Assembly: GCA_037176885.1 (NCBI GenBank)
Contig: JAWWNJ010000054.1
Span: forward strand, 372,001-436,000
Source: Favolaschia claudopus
Lineage: Eukaryota; Basidiomycota; Agaricomycetes; Agaricales; Mycenaceae
Direction: 5' to 3'
Length of the DNA: 64,000 nt
The translations under genes and the position numbers were made by a program. This document shows, one piece after another, positions 31,641-42,767 of the stretch. Each line of letters starts with the position of its first letter. The first letter of the stretch is position 1. The notes below the pieces were generated by a model. The model made no database searches. It had not been told where the DNA came from and saw nothing but the letters and a program-made list of their open reading frames with translations.

Positions 31641-33069
31641 ATTGCACATGAGGCAGGTGGGGCCGCCATTTCACGCCTGGCGGGAACGAAGTATGGAGCA
31701 AAGCCTATTTACATCGGACCAACATGCAAAAAGTCATCATGGCAGGAAACCATGCGAACTATTCAAATCTTAGTACTTAGAAGCATGGAAGCGGTCTCCG
31801 GACGGGGAACGTAAAAATGGTCCATTATTTTCTGTTTCTACCGATGGCTGTCCACTCCGACGACGGGCACTTGCATGCATGATGAGATCCGTCCTGGGAA
31901 TCCTCTCTATGAATATGTGGAAAATCTTCCTGGAGTGTTGGTACACACAACTTAACGGCAGATTCTGACTACAAGCACGAATTCAAACGTAAGTTCCCAT
32001 TGCTCATTTCATTTACCGCTCCTTATCACTCACACCTCACCTTTTTGGTTCCCTTTTTGCGTCCTTTTTGCTCTGCTTTTTCTCTTCCTTTTTGCTGATT
32101 TTGCATTTTGGTCAAAAAAGCTCGGTAGAACTTCTTTCTTTTTGTAAACTTTACCTCTTTACACCTCTGAATGGAAAAGTCAACATGTACTAGGCAAGGA
32201 ATGAAAGGAATGTGGAAAAGGAAGAAAGTCGAGTCGAAAAATGTAGGTAAAAAGGCAGTTCTGAGCGGAGCGTTCACACATTCCTTTTTGCAGCCCATTT
32301 TTCGCTCCCATTTTTCTACTGTTTTGGCTAGTACTATACAGTTGATCCCATCTTTCTTCATAGATCTTCCCTTTTTAACTATTAGATTGGAAAAGGCAAA
32401 AAAAACTGGGCAAAAAACGAAGAGAATGCCGAAAACAGCAAAAAAGGAAGTGAAAAAGGGAGCGAAAAAGGGGAGGAAAAAGGAATGTGTGAACGACCCT
32501 ATTATCAAATTAGGTATTCGAGGCGATCTTTCCTCAAATGCAGGAATGGTGATCAAAAATGTCTGCGTCAACCGAGAGCTTCTCAGTTTGTGGCTCGAGC
32601 GTTTACCAGATCATGACTGGTCTGAAACATCTGTTCATGCGCTGCTTGATCCCGCGGATGGTCAGAACGTTTCGAAGGCTATCAAGCTCCTGCTTTGCAT
32701 TGTAGAGCTTGGAAGCTCGATCCTGCCAACTATGATCCTAGCGAGGCGGCGGAGCTTGAGGCTCTCAGTCTTTTAGGAGAGATGTTCCACGCATTGCTCG
32801 AGCGATTCATCAATGTCAAACTTTCCTTATCCGAACAAATCGAGTCCCTCGTCCGATTCTCCCACCTCCTCTGTGCATCATACATGCAAAACGGCACGTC
32901 ATTCATGTCCGATCAACTTTACAGCGACCTTCAGACAATGGTCAAGATTCAAGAATGCTGTTCTTACAGTTCCAAAAGTCCGTCCAGATTCAAATCCTCA
33001 CAGCCAGGACTTTTTGGCCCCAATGTAGCCTCTAGGGGCGGCGGCGGATCAATCAGCAGAAGTACATAA
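31641..33069 (+). pseudogene. Broken TE-like gene, family unrecognised
   Basis: Plus-strand pieces read GGAAISRLAGTKYGAKPIYI, KKSSWQETMRTIQ, then in another frame AWKRSPDGERKNGPLFSVST with DGCPLRRRALACMM, then NPLYEYVENLPGVLVHTT and SDYKHEFK, a donor GTAAGTTCC, an acceptor AAATGCAG, then LLSLWLERLPDHDWSETSVH, ALLDPADGQNVSKAIKLLLC and LSEQIESLVRFSHLLCASYM. The D-x-x-Y-K-H-x-F-K and 'LLDPADGQNV' motifs are, from memory, typical of a large unnamed agaricomycete family that behaves like a TE gene. At least two frameshifts (about 31850 and 32720). Its single visible intron contains a MITE-like insertion (32010-32510). Confidence 0.45.
32010..32510. repeat. CCTTTTTGC-rich inverted repeat inside an intron
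   Basis: A strand-asymmetric region: the left half is built of CCTTTTTGC/CCCTTTTTCGCTCC words and the right half of the complementary GCAAAAAGG/GGGAGCGAAAAAGG. The arms GTTCACACATTCCTTTTT (about 32270) and its complement (about 32505) form a TIR of about 50 bp. No clear TSD. Confidence 0.55.
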
Positions 33070-33153
33070 TCAAGGAAGCGTTTTGGGGCTGTCGGCCCCT
33101 AAGCCACTCGATTGTATATAACATGCGTTAGGTGTCGCAAAGTACAAACTTCA

Positions 33154-33771
33154 ATGTCGCGCCACGTTCGATTCTCTTCACCCTTGATCTCGCGTGCACT
33201 TTATCATCCAATATCGCCTCTAGGAGAGGTTTCGACGCTCGTGCGGCCGACGCCATACAGAATCAGAGTTGCCCGCACACCGAGAGCACGAGTGCACCAT
33301 TTATTGGCGTTCACTCAAAGACCATTATTGATTAACTACAACTTTTCTTTTCCACCGTCATCCATCACATCACTTGTTAGGGGCCTCCCTACCTCATTAT
33401 TTGGAGAGCCCGCCACAGACCCTCCGCAACTGCGGCTGACACTCATCCACGCATGCATACCTTGGAGAATCACGATTGTTGCTTCGAATGCACGTTACGT
33501 GAATGTAAACGATGTATTGATGGGCCTATACACTACACTGCGCACCAACGTGACGCTGACGGAGTTTAACAGTCTGGAAAGGGCGAGGCATAGGGAAAAG
33601 GTCTGCAAATCCTACCGTAAACGATACAGGCGGCTCCGGGGACAGGATTACGTGCGGGAGAAGATGCAAGGAATGAAAAGGATTGATTTTATGATAGGAC
33701 ATACTAAGTTCTTAGGTCTCACTCAGCGCTCGAGCTCCCAACCCGATGTTTGGCAGGTAGAGGCAGCATAG
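33154..33771 (+). CDS. DUF6699-domain protein
   Basis: A 205-aa single-exon gene starting MSRHVRFSSPLISRALYHP; the ATG at 33154 is chosen because the family begins with a short 'M-x-R-x-V-R-F' motif. The conserved domain covers the second half: PATDPPQLRLTLIHACIPW, WRITIVASNARYVNVNDVLM, GLYTTLRTNVTLTEFNSL, then YRKRYRRLRGQDYVREKMQG and MKRIDFMIGHTKFLGL, ending QPDVWQVEAA. This is the layout of DUF6699, a common basidiomycete family of unknown function. The frame is intact and the length is typical. It is one of the few plausible working host genes here. Confidence 0.8.
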   Translation: MSRHVRFSSPLISRALYHPISPLGEVSTLVRPTPYRIRVARTPRARVHHLLAFTQRPLLINYNFSFPPSSITSLVRGLPTSLFGEPATDPPQLRLTLIHACIPWRITIVASNARYVNVNDVLMGLYTTLRTNVTLTEFNSLERARHREKVCKSYRKRYRRLRGQDYVREKMQGMKRIDFMIGHTKFLGLTQRSSSQPDVWQVEAA

Positions 33772-33944
33772 TGGGAGTTGGCGGCACCTTTGCAGTCTAA
33801 GTAGTAGGAATTGTGGGGGACTAGGGCCGCAGAGAACGACTCGGTGCAAAGAAGGGAGTGGGTTGTTGAACTGTACTGTATACGTATGTCATTTTAATAG
33901 AACAACGACGATGTTGACGTTGTAATTACTAGCACTGTAGCCCC

Positions 33945-35880
33945 CAAACCCCATAAATTTCACGCAGTTGATTCACCCAATCTTCACCTGAAGTTCACCA
34001 GAAAAGCCCATGAATTTCACGCAGAACTTGTGAATTTCACGGGGTTCAATTCACCTAGTTGGACTAAGTGAATGGAACGTTTCATGGGGTTCATTCACGT
34101 AGTTTTCCATTGAATTTCACGGAATGATAGTTTCAATTCTCCTTCATTTACCTGAGAATTCATTCATAAACTACGTGAAAATTCGTGAAAAATCAATTGG
34201 GCCAATCTTGCTTTGACCAGACATCGCTGGAATCCTACTACATACTACATTGCTTGACTATCTGTACTTTACTACTGACTACTAGAATATATGACTTTAC
34301 TTAGTTGCAATACAAATCACCGAACACTATATTATATAGATTGAATTTCTTGATATAGGGTGAGCGCAACCAGTACTGATGACCGGAACCATGTACCTTG
34401 CTCGGAGCAACTCTGACCCCATGAATTTCACCCAGTTTGAGAGTGAATTTCAGAGAGTTCCACCTCGGCTAAAATTGCAATTTTTCAACGATTCCAGGCG
34501 ACTTGATTCAACCAATTTTCAAGTGGATGTCACGTAGTTGAAATCCAGGTATCCCAAGCCAAATTCATGCACTTTCATTCACCCAATAACAAGGTGATAT
34601 TCACGTAGCTCAGCATGGCATACAGGAAGTACGTACGTGAATCAGGTACCTGAATTTCCAACCACGTGAATCTGAAATGTCGGAAAAACCCTAGTTCGCT
34701 TGTGACGGATTGACCCGGATTATGGCCTCATCACGGCTTTCAAGCCTCCCACCGGGGGATTATGATCCGTCATAAGCAAGTTATAAGCCGTTCTAATCGG
34801 CTCACCGCCGAAACAGTACCAAATGTTGCGGTAGCTTCACCACCCTCTTCAAACATAGTACAAATCTCGTTTGGCTGGTCCATAGACCTTACAGAGCTGG
34901 TGAGCGTATCGACTTCAGTTTCCCTAAGACTGTGCCGGCGTTGCCGGGATCGCTTACGGCACCTTCACACAGACTCCACAGCTGGCCTTCACAAATACCA
35001 AGAGGTGCTGCGGAAAGCGTCCCACGCCTCTTCCTCCCCAACCACCACCACAACTACCGCACAAGTCTCGTATTCAGGTCGTCCTCTTGGTGCTACCACC
35101 TCCTGTGATCCACGTCTGCCTTCGAATCACGTCTTCCGTCGTTCGAACTCTTTGAAAGTCTCTTTCACCTTACCTTGTTAACTTACAGTCGGCGCGGTCT
35201 ACGAAATTGTCCTTCCCCGCTGGTTCTGTCGAAGTTTGAGGTGTACTACGAGGGCCAAATGTTCGCGGGTTCCCCGGTGAGTTGTCGCCCCAGTCGACTT
35301 TTAGTTGTGTCTGAAATTGTCTGAATTCTCTGGAATCAATTCTTGTCACCATTTAGTATCATCGGTGCGTTTAGCAGTCTCTTCTCTGTTCTTCCGGTTC
35401 TAATGACCGCTTTCCAGCCCTGTGTTGCATCGGGTATGATTCGTGTGGTACGTTTGCACAGCGTTTGCTCATAGGTAGTTCCGGCATCGGATTCCAAGTC
35501 GAGGTTACCTCGTAGGCGATCCGTGCTGTGGCGGGTAGCACCTAGCCGTTGTCGTAGCCTATGAATATATGTTTTTGTTATGATAATTGAGCCCTTCGTT
35601 TCTTAAATGTGCGGTAATGCGCGGAAATGCACAGTAATGGCTTGTAGACACCTAAATCCCGTATAATCCCCCGCATGGATTATAGCGGCTTGAGAGGTTT
35701 ACACCTATGCGCTATAATCCCCTTATGGATTATGACCTCATGGAGGCTTATATTGACTTACGAGCTGAGACAAGCTGCCCAGGGTTTTTCCGACAGAATT
35801 CACTTGAAAATTCGTTGAATCGTGAATTTCATGCAACGGCTAAGTAAAATTCACGGGGTTTTACAACCACAGTGCTAGGT
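33945..35880. repeat. GAATTTCAC/CTACGTGAA-rich element with a nested insertion
   Basis: Ends AGCACTGTAG..AACCCCATAAATTTC (left) and the inverse GGGGTTTTACAACCACAGTGCT (right). Both outer parts (about 33945-34690 and 35790-35880) are full of degenerate GTGAATTTCAC and ACGTAGTT words in both orientations. A segment bounded by GTCGGAAAAACCCT and AGGGTTTTTCCGAC (about 34680-35792) is nested inside. The outer part is homologous to 50342-50644 plus 58646-59111 and gives the empty site for the 8-kb element. Confidence 0.65.
34680..35792. mobile_element. Nested TIR element (GTCGGAAAAACCCT ends)
   Basis: About 1.1 kb with TIR GTCGGAAAAACCCT and GATTATGG/CCATAATC-rich subterminal regions (GGATTATGG, GGGATTATGATCC on one side, CCCGTATAATCCC, TATGGATTATGACC on the other). 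A plus-strand frame of 139 codons (34762-35181) is not recognised. TSD not resolved. Confidence 0.55.
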
Positions 35881-36128
35881 TACAAGTTGAATCTTGGCAA
35901 TACACGAAGAATTGAGCAAGAACGAGGGGACACGGATTCTGTTATGTAAAACTGTCCAAAAACGGAAAAAAATTGGCGGCGCCTTATGTTCTGCAAATAG
36001 CAGTAACCTTGAATTAACCCTATGTATACTCTACGCCTGAGGGAAGACGCTATAAAGAAAGAAAAGGCCGTAAGAAACATAGCCACAAAGATTATATAAT
36101 AAGATTCTATCGTCTACACGCCTATGAA

Positions 36129-37057
36129 CTACAGAGCATTGCGATCAACGGTCGTGTCAAAATGAATGCCGTGGCCAGCAAATCCAGGAGGTCCTTTACC
36201 TTTGGAAACCACCGAGCTCAACAAAGGGCAATTTCGCGCAAGGTGTCCGTGCACGCCACAGTTGAAGCACAAACCAGCGGCAAGGTATTCATTTCGTTTC
36301 TTAACCGAAAAATTCTTGCCGCTGTCGCGAGATGGTGGTAGGTTCAGTTTCAACACTGGAAACCAAAAAAGCGCGCCTCCATTACGACGTTTCTCGTTCG
36401 AATCAGAATCCAGTTCTCGGTCATCGGACTTGGATCGAGTTTTCGGTTGACTCGGTTCAGCTATATCAAGTTCATCGTCATTGTCGTCAATCTTGTCGGC
36501 GGTTTCCGCACCAGTGGTGACTTCAGCCCAGGAAAAGGTTTCAGGATCAAGCTTATCTACATTTCTTTGCGGATGTCGACAACCTTTTCCAGGTTGACTT
36601 CAACACCAATGGTATTGAAAATTCTTTCCCATCCTGCCTTGTGAATCAAAACTGATTTTGAACCTTGAATGCACTGACGCAATCGAGTGCGTTGCTTCTC
36701 CCGGTGGTTCACGGGGAAACAGAAGTTGAACAACTCCCAAAAGAACTCAGTCAAGATCCAAGAATATTCGTCATTCTCAACCTTGCTGTTGTAGAATTCA
36801 AGTGCACAACCCGTCAAATAATAAGACAAGTAGAACACACGTTGGTTGGCAGGAACTTTACCAACTTGAACGTATTTCGAACCTTCCTTGACAAATCGGT
36901 GGAAGGCAATAGCATCGGGTGAGCCGTCGTATTCCTTTGGAGGTATGGTCTTCGAAATCATTTTATCTTTCCGGTCAGGATCCCGTTTCTGCTTCGAGGA
37001 ACGGCGGCGCTTGCGACAATTTCGTGCAGGGTGTGACTTCCCGGAACCTGAATCCAA
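36129..37057 (-). pseudogene. Ty3/gypsy-type gag (CCHC) relic
   Basis: The capsid-like part reads PPKEYDGSPDAIAFHRFVKE, FYLSYYLTGCALEFYNSKVE, WILTEFFWELFNFCFPVNHR and KQRTRLRQCIQGSKSVLIH, as in basidiomycete Ty3-type gag proteins. After a frame change near 36560 come DKLDPETFSWAEVTTGAET, an acidic linker (DDNDDELDIAEPSQPK), and a zinc knuckle CFNCGVHGHLARNCP (C-x2-C-x4-H-x4-C). Gag binds element RNA. No protease, RT or LTR is seen next to it, so it is an isolated relic or a domesticated-like copy. The frame change argues for a relic. Confidence 0.7.
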
Positions 37058-37060
37058 GGG

Positions 37061-37207
37061 TGGGGAACTTCACCATTCCGAGGGTGATGGTAAAACGGTC
37101 TAGCTTCCCACGGTGGGTCATTGTTTAACCCTTCCCCAAGGGGAAATAGCTCGGCCGGGCAAACGCGTTTTCGGCACCCGGAAAAGCCTCGGAATGACCG
37201 ATTTTTC
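37061..37207. repeat. Dispersed repeat, copy 1 (CATTCCGAGGGTGATGG)
   Basis: Contains CATTCCGAGGGTGATGGTAA, GTGGGTCATTGTTTAACCC and CTCGGCCGGG..AACGCGTTTTCGG, ending CCTCGGAATGACCGATTTTT. Also at 41526-41675 and 48484-48600. Its ends carry short inverted CATTCCGAGG/CCTCGGAATG. Confidence 0.7.
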
Positions 37208-37315
37208 AACCTCGGCGCACCTTGAGGTGACATCACCTTGCCTCGAGGTGGCGCCGAGGTCGCATCCGGAAATGGAAATACGGTGTCCCACGCGTTGATT
37301 TTCCTTCGTCTTGCC

Positions 37316-37752
37316 TAGTGTTGCCGGGAGCTGAGTTGGAGCTGAACTCGAGTTGATTGCCCATCAGCTCGCTGTCAGCTCGAGTTGACCGGAGCTGGCT
37401 CAGAGCTGATACCGGATATGGGAATCTAGTGTCCCAGGGTTCATCTTTCCACCCGAAGGGCAAAATTTTAGGGGAGAATGGACCAAATTTTTATGTGGAA
37501 GGTTTTCCTGAGCTCTCTTCAAGCTCAAACTGCTTTTTATACGTCGAAAACGGCCAAGAAACGGCCAATACAGAAACTGGGGAAGGAGTGTGATGTCACT
37601 CAGTTGCACCACCCGAAATGTCACGTCGTCCGCTTTGGGTGACGAGGGTGGAGTCGAGGCGAGCTGGCATCACCTCGAGGTGCCGCTTTTGGGAAGGGGT
37701 CGAGTTGGAGTTGAACTCAGCTCGGAGCTAGCTCCAGCTTCCGGCAACACTA
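37316..37752. mobile_element. hAT-type MITE, copy 1
   Basis: 437 bp with TIR TAGTGTTGCCGG and GAGCTG/CAGCTC-rich subterminal repeats, flanked by the 8-bp duplication GTCTTGCC (37308-37315 and 37753-37760). Near-identical, in reverse orientation, to 49338-49784. Confidence 0.9.
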
Positions 37753-37980
37753 GTCTTGCCTCGCATTCGGTCCGTAGCACTCGAGCATTAACAGTAAAAC
37801 GTACAGGGAAGTAGAATAGTGTATTGAGCAGAAGGTGCGTCGCGAGATTTTTTTTCTTCTTCCTCCAGAACCTTATCGCCCCCAGCAGTGGGTTTGGGAG
37901 CCTGCGTAACCACGTTCGCAGCCTTCGGGTTGACAGGCTGGGATAATGTCGCCGCGACTGTCTTGCATCGTGCCTAGAGT

Positions 37981-38010
37981 AAACGCTATTCACCCAAGAG
38001 CGCATGCCGT
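37981..38010 (+). repeat. Lone end of the AACGCTATT TA-site MITE
   Basis: TA followed by AACGCTATTCACCCAAGAG, matching the end of the MITE at 6842. No second end nearby. Confidence 0.5.
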
Positions 38011-38128
38011 AAACCCATCAGCCCGTGATGTCCGCTTGATGTCCTCTGTCAATGCACGTCCGGGGACTTCCGAAAGAGCTCAGCAGTCAAAGCGAGAGCT
38101 ATTTATCCATATGCATAGCATCTAAGTA

Positions 38129-38403
38129 CAGCTGTTTTACGGTTTTTGTCCGGTTTCTGATGGAGTGGGGCTCTTCAGAAGTTGTTTACCTGTGATTGCT
38201 GGTGCGTGCCATCGCCGAGCAGCCGGCGACAGCTTGACCGCTCCACCGCAGCCCCCCTGCATTCACTGGTGGAGCAAAATGCCGCAAATAGCCCAATTTG
38301 AGGCCAGAGTGGAGCCATACGGCGACTCGGAGGCATACAGGTGTAAACAAGAAACGAAATGCCCCACTCCATCAAAAACCGGACAAAAACCGTAAAACAG
38401 CTG
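38129..38403. mobile_element. TA-site MITE (CAGCTGTTTTACGG family)
   Basis: 275 bp, TIR about 45 bp (CAGCTGTTTTACGGTTTTTG..), flanked by TA at 38127-38128 and 38404-38405. Non-coding. Confidence 0.88.
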
Positions 38404-38821
38404 TACGATATATAAGATGAAGGCACCTATAAATGGACTTTGAGCGAATGTAGAGTGAAAATCTAACTCCGTCATCGTCACGTAATGACAGGTCAATCTC
38501 GGGGATCGTTATCATCTGGTTCCGAGACTGACTTGCGATTAATTTCCGACCTCACTACAGTGGCACACAATCCTAGGGCTTCCTTTTTACATATAGTAAC
38601 GGCTTGTGTACTCTGTATTCATTCATTTTACAGCTCAACTGCGCTCCATGAGATATATTTAGATGCAAAGATATTTTTCTGATTCTGCCTGTATAAATTC
38701 AAACAGACTTCAGGGAAGTCAGTATTCTCCGATAACAATATACAGAGTATTCCTCAGGGTTATATGTACTGCATTTGTAAATCTATCACGGAATTTACTC
38801 GAGAAAACTGTGTTTAGTGTA

Positions 38822-39625
38822 CTACTGATAGCCCATTGTGTTTCGAGTGTACCTAGCAGAGCTCTTGCTACCAGCTTTGGCCCACGTAGTTGGACGAGTA
38901 GTTCCAGTGCCCGAAATATGACGAACATCCGCGACCATATTCGCCACATCTTGTCCAATCTTGTAAGCTTTCATCGACCTGAGCCATAAGGGGGGATTTC
39001 CCGGATTATCCAGCTGTTCTTGAAGGATTCGAGCGCCCTCCTGCAGCTCTAGAATGCGTACTTTGATATATTCTCGAACATTATCCTGTAACAGAATTAG
39101 CAGGATGCAATACATATGACTTGGAAACTCACATCTTCTTCATCCAGATACTCGTCCTGACGAATCGGCGAGGAGGAGAGCTGGAAGGGGTCATCCATCC
39201 TCCCAGTGCCTCGAGAACTAGAGGCTTCTAGACCAGGGGTGGCGGCTCTCTTACGCTTTACACCTCGCGGTGCCGCTGCCCCGTTAGATAACAACTTCAC
39301 GAAAGAATACGGGGTCAGGTGAGTTGACCGCCTGAACGAGATGTTTACAGAGGAGGAGTGCGCTGTATTTTTGCTGCCCGCAAGAACATGTCCAGCGCGA
39401 AACGTCTGTTTGATATTTGCGGTCGCCGAGAGCGCGAGACTCAAGGGTTTTCCAACCCTTCTTGAACTGTCTCTGGAAGGGAGTGAGGGCTTTAGCACGA
39501 CCAGGGCGATAATTGGGATCGAAAATCTGCATCTTCGCCTCGAAAGCCGGGACAATTTCTGTGGCAATGAGGTAAAGGTAATTCGTTCTCCTAATCTTTG
39601 ACGCGCTTCTCCATTGCAGATCCAT
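38822..39625 (-). pseudogene. MULE-type transposase C-terminal remnant with SWIM zinc finger
   Basis: The minus strand reads NYLYLIATEIVPAFEAKMQI, PFQRQFKKGWKTLESRAL and the SWIM finger WTCSCGQQKYSALLLCKHLV (C-x-C..C-x-H). In another frame, after a shift near 39290, come APRGVKRKRAATPGLEA, DDPFQLSSSPIRQDEYLDEE and a last exon VREYIKVRILELQEGARILQ. SWIM fingers of this type close the MULE-type transposases common in agaricomycetes. The DDE domain that should lie upstream is missing. This is not linked to the 8-kb element by any visible end sequence. Confidence 0.6.
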
Positions 39626-39948
39626 TGTCTTTCAGCACCCCCAGAGTATCCGCCTTCTCCACCTCCTCATCCTCTTCCTCCCCGTCCTCCTCGCCGGAAT
39701 GGTGATGCGAAGCCCGTTGGTCATTGTCAGGCTTATGAATTATGTCTGTGGAGAGCCCGGCAAATTCAAGTTTTCAAGTTGCAAAAGAGAGAGAGAGAAA
39801 GAGAGAAAAGAGAGAGACTCACTATGTATCTGAGACTCTGTTCCCCAAAAATTACCTCTCCAGAGCTTCTGTAGCTCCCACAAAAGCGCCGGGCAATCTT
39901 GATTTCTATGTCTCGAATAGGCAAATCAAAGGTATTCAAGATATGGTA

Positions 39949-40329
39949 CAGTGGCGGCAAAATCTGATGTCACCCCCAAAAAAGGAAATTTTCATCAAAC
40001 CGCCTCTAATCTGCCCTTGCCATCGCCGTCTGGGGGCGACAAGGGCACAGATCCATTGGCACGGCAAATACACTGCCTGTGGAAGGAAGATTGAGAAAGA
40101 TAGGTACATTCATTGAGGAGGACTGGGCCAACGATGGTTGGAAAGTCTTGCCCAAAAAGTGTCAATTTTCGAGGTATCCTAAGATGGAAAAGGGTGCATG
40201 GGTTTTAAATCTATGTTTTAAATGCACTGTGAAAGGTCCGACCACAGAAAACAGGGCACAGAAAAGAAAACGAGTCGAATTGATGAGAATTTCCTTTTTT
40301 GGGGGTGACATCAGATTTTGCCGCCACTG
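39949..40329. mobile_element. TA-site MITE (CAGTGGCGGCAAAATCTGAT family)
   Basis: 381 bp, TIR CAGTGGCGGCAAAATCTGAT.., flanked by TA (39947-39948 and 40330-40331). A fragment of the family lies at 17281. Confidence 0.9.
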
Positions 40330-40331
40330 TA

Positions 40332-41525
40332 AGATGTCCTTTCGGGGCAGCTGCCTCCTTAGGACATAATCCAGCCAATCAAAATCAAGATTCGCTCGGA
40401 AACTCCCTCGGCCGTACCCACAACAGCTCCGAAAAAGCCGACGAACGAGATTTGACATACACTTTTGGTGCTTTCGCTTCATCGTGTATTCTAAGCAGCA
40501 AAATTCACACCGTGTTAAAGTCAAAACAAAATGGAATACTCTAGCAGCGCGTTGAGTGCGGCCAGCGAGTTGAATCAGTTCTAAAAACCTTTGAACAGAG
40601 AGTGCACTGTGCTACTTACCCCGCTGAACGCCATCTGAGCTTCGAATTTTATCGGAACCTGTCCATTCAAGTTGAACTCATCTCAGCTGCTATAATATTA
40701 AAATCGATAATATTATCGATTTTACAGTGTTCGTGCTTGGTATCAAAGAATTCTATGTAAATGGGCTGAACATATTTTCGAATGTAACAACTTAGACTCA
40801 TCTCCTGATATTGCTCGGCCCGTCCATTGAACATGTCAAGTTAATTGAGGTAAAATCTGTGGAATTATGATATTTGCATGAGATATACAAGGATTTGCGC
40901 CGCACCCAACGGTCCCAACCACACATTGAGTTCAAAAGTGTTTTCTCAACGTATACAAATCAAATCAATGGAACCACTAATGGCTATCAATCGACAGTTC
41001 AGTGTATGCTATGCATCTGGATGTAGCTTCAAACACATTGATAATACAAGTTGCAGCGGCACCAAGTCCGGTAAATTTGATCAAGTAAGTATTCAGTACC
41101 GTATTCTTCCATATGAAAGTTATGCAGGGTATAAAATAGCAGTACATATGGCTGTTCATAAAGCCTAAGTTTAGCACATTTTGAATGACCATTCTTCTTC
41201 TAGCATTTCTTCTTGTTCCACCGTACATGGTCACGAAGGTTCAACGGAAACATCGGAAAAGGCCGAGGTTGATCAATACCATGTCAATCATTGACCGGAA
41301 CTTGCTGGATCAAGTCGGATCACCAAGGTATGCCTTATCCGGACATAATCCTCCACAGACTTGATTAATGAGCCCATTGTCATCGTACGAGGCCCTGATG
41401 CACGTACAACCGGTGTGATGTGATCTGGCAGGCCCCCCTCGTATTCTTCGGGAAAGCACTGCACGACGGAGATGCCACTAGCAGAGGCTAATCTTCGCGT
41501 CCCAGACCTCCCGCAGCATACGGAT
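40332..41525. other. No gene recognised; AT-rich
   Basis: No supported coding region. A perfect 24-bp palindrome (AAAATCGATAAT and its complement) lies at about 40701-40724. Confidence 0.4.
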
Positions 41526-41675
41526 CTCGGGAACTTCTCCATTCCGAGGGTGATGGTAAAACGGTCCAGCTTCCCACGGGTGGGTCATTGTTTAACCCTT
41601 CCCGAAGGGGAAATACCTCGGCCGGGAAAACGCGTTTTCGGCACCCAGAAAAGCCTCGGAATGACCGATTTTTCG
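41526..41675. repeat. Dispersed repeat, copy 2 (CATTCCGAGGGTGATGG)
   Basis: Near-identical to 37061-37207. A plus-strand ATG frame of 57 codons begins just after it (about 41710), but nothing in it is recognisable. Confidence 0.7.
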
Positions 41676-42767
41676 GCTTTTTCGCTTCGTTTCTCTCTTT
41701 CCTTCCACCATGTCCCCCTCCAGCGCCCCCTCTCGAATCTTGGTTTCCTCCTTCAATGCTGCTCCACGGCGGCCTTCGCCTTCTTGCCAAAACCCCCCTC
41801 GTACCGCTTCGTACGCTGTCTGTCCTCCGTGTCGCGTTTCGCTGCTCGCTACAATCGACCTCAAGACTCAAGTACCCTCTTGAAGATGCAGCAAAGGTGG
41901 TCTACGATCAAGTTATTATGCGAGCCTCTGGCGCAAATCCTCAAACATCCCTCAATGCCAATTCAAATACAAGCCTCTCATGCGAGCTCAAGTCTTCAAG
42001 TGGCCATGCTGGAAGGCACTTCAAGTGACAAGCGTAACTCAAGGTCAACGTTCAAGGAACAAACTCTTTCAAGACCTTGCTGGAACCTCTATCAAATCCT
42101 CATCAAGCCTTTGCTTTAACCTCGCTACTACATATTGTCACTTCTCAAGGCTGGCGGTTACAGCGACTGGATATGAGAGTTGACAGGTGCGCGTATCTCA
42201 TTCGACGTTCATTGTTCCTCGTTAATCATGGTTACCAGGTCTTCTTTCACATCCACGCGTGTTCGAAGCTGTCCCGCGATAGTTGCGCCATGATAGTAGT
42301 GTTGGGGTGCTATGGCGAGGCTATTCTGCTGTCGGGGACAGGCCACAAAGGTATGGTTTCAGTCATTGTTGCTATAGTATTCATTTATGTACCATTGTAT
42401 GTTATGTGAGCTCAATACAATTTATTTATTATCCGTTCCAATGTGTGTCAAATTTACGAAAGAATGAATGCCAGGTGAGCCGTAGCTGGCGGCCAGCTCC
42501 CCAGTGGTTCCACAATGGATCCATTAGCGATCAAACCTGGATACCAGCTCATCGCCAGCTGGCCACCACTCTTACTCGACATGTGAACCACTTCTGGACG
42601 ACATATGGCGGCCATGTGTCCCCCAATTGGCGGTGTACTTAGCCTCATATATTGCGCTAGAGGCTTGCTGATTATTGAGTAGGGATGAGTCGATACGAAG
42701 TCCAAGTATGTAGCAGGTGGTGGTAGGTAGAAGAGTAAAGACAAATAGTAATACACAACAGTGTCTC
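41676..42767. other. No gene recognised
   Basis: Short frames only. Several words with inverted partners (AGCTGGCGGCCAGCT, CCAGCTCATCGCCAGCTGGCC) near 42480-42570 may be remains of a repeat. Confidence 0.35.

Noticed and set aside
33945..34700. Regular-looking short repeats that could suggest a CRISPR array
   Set aside because: The words are degenerate, irregularly spaced and in both orientations, and the genome is eukaryotic.
38822..39625. The SWIM-finger relic as the missing transposase of the 8-kb element
   Set aside because: It lies 11 kb away, has no shared end sequence near it and is itself truncated. A 9-bp TSD alone is not enough to link them.
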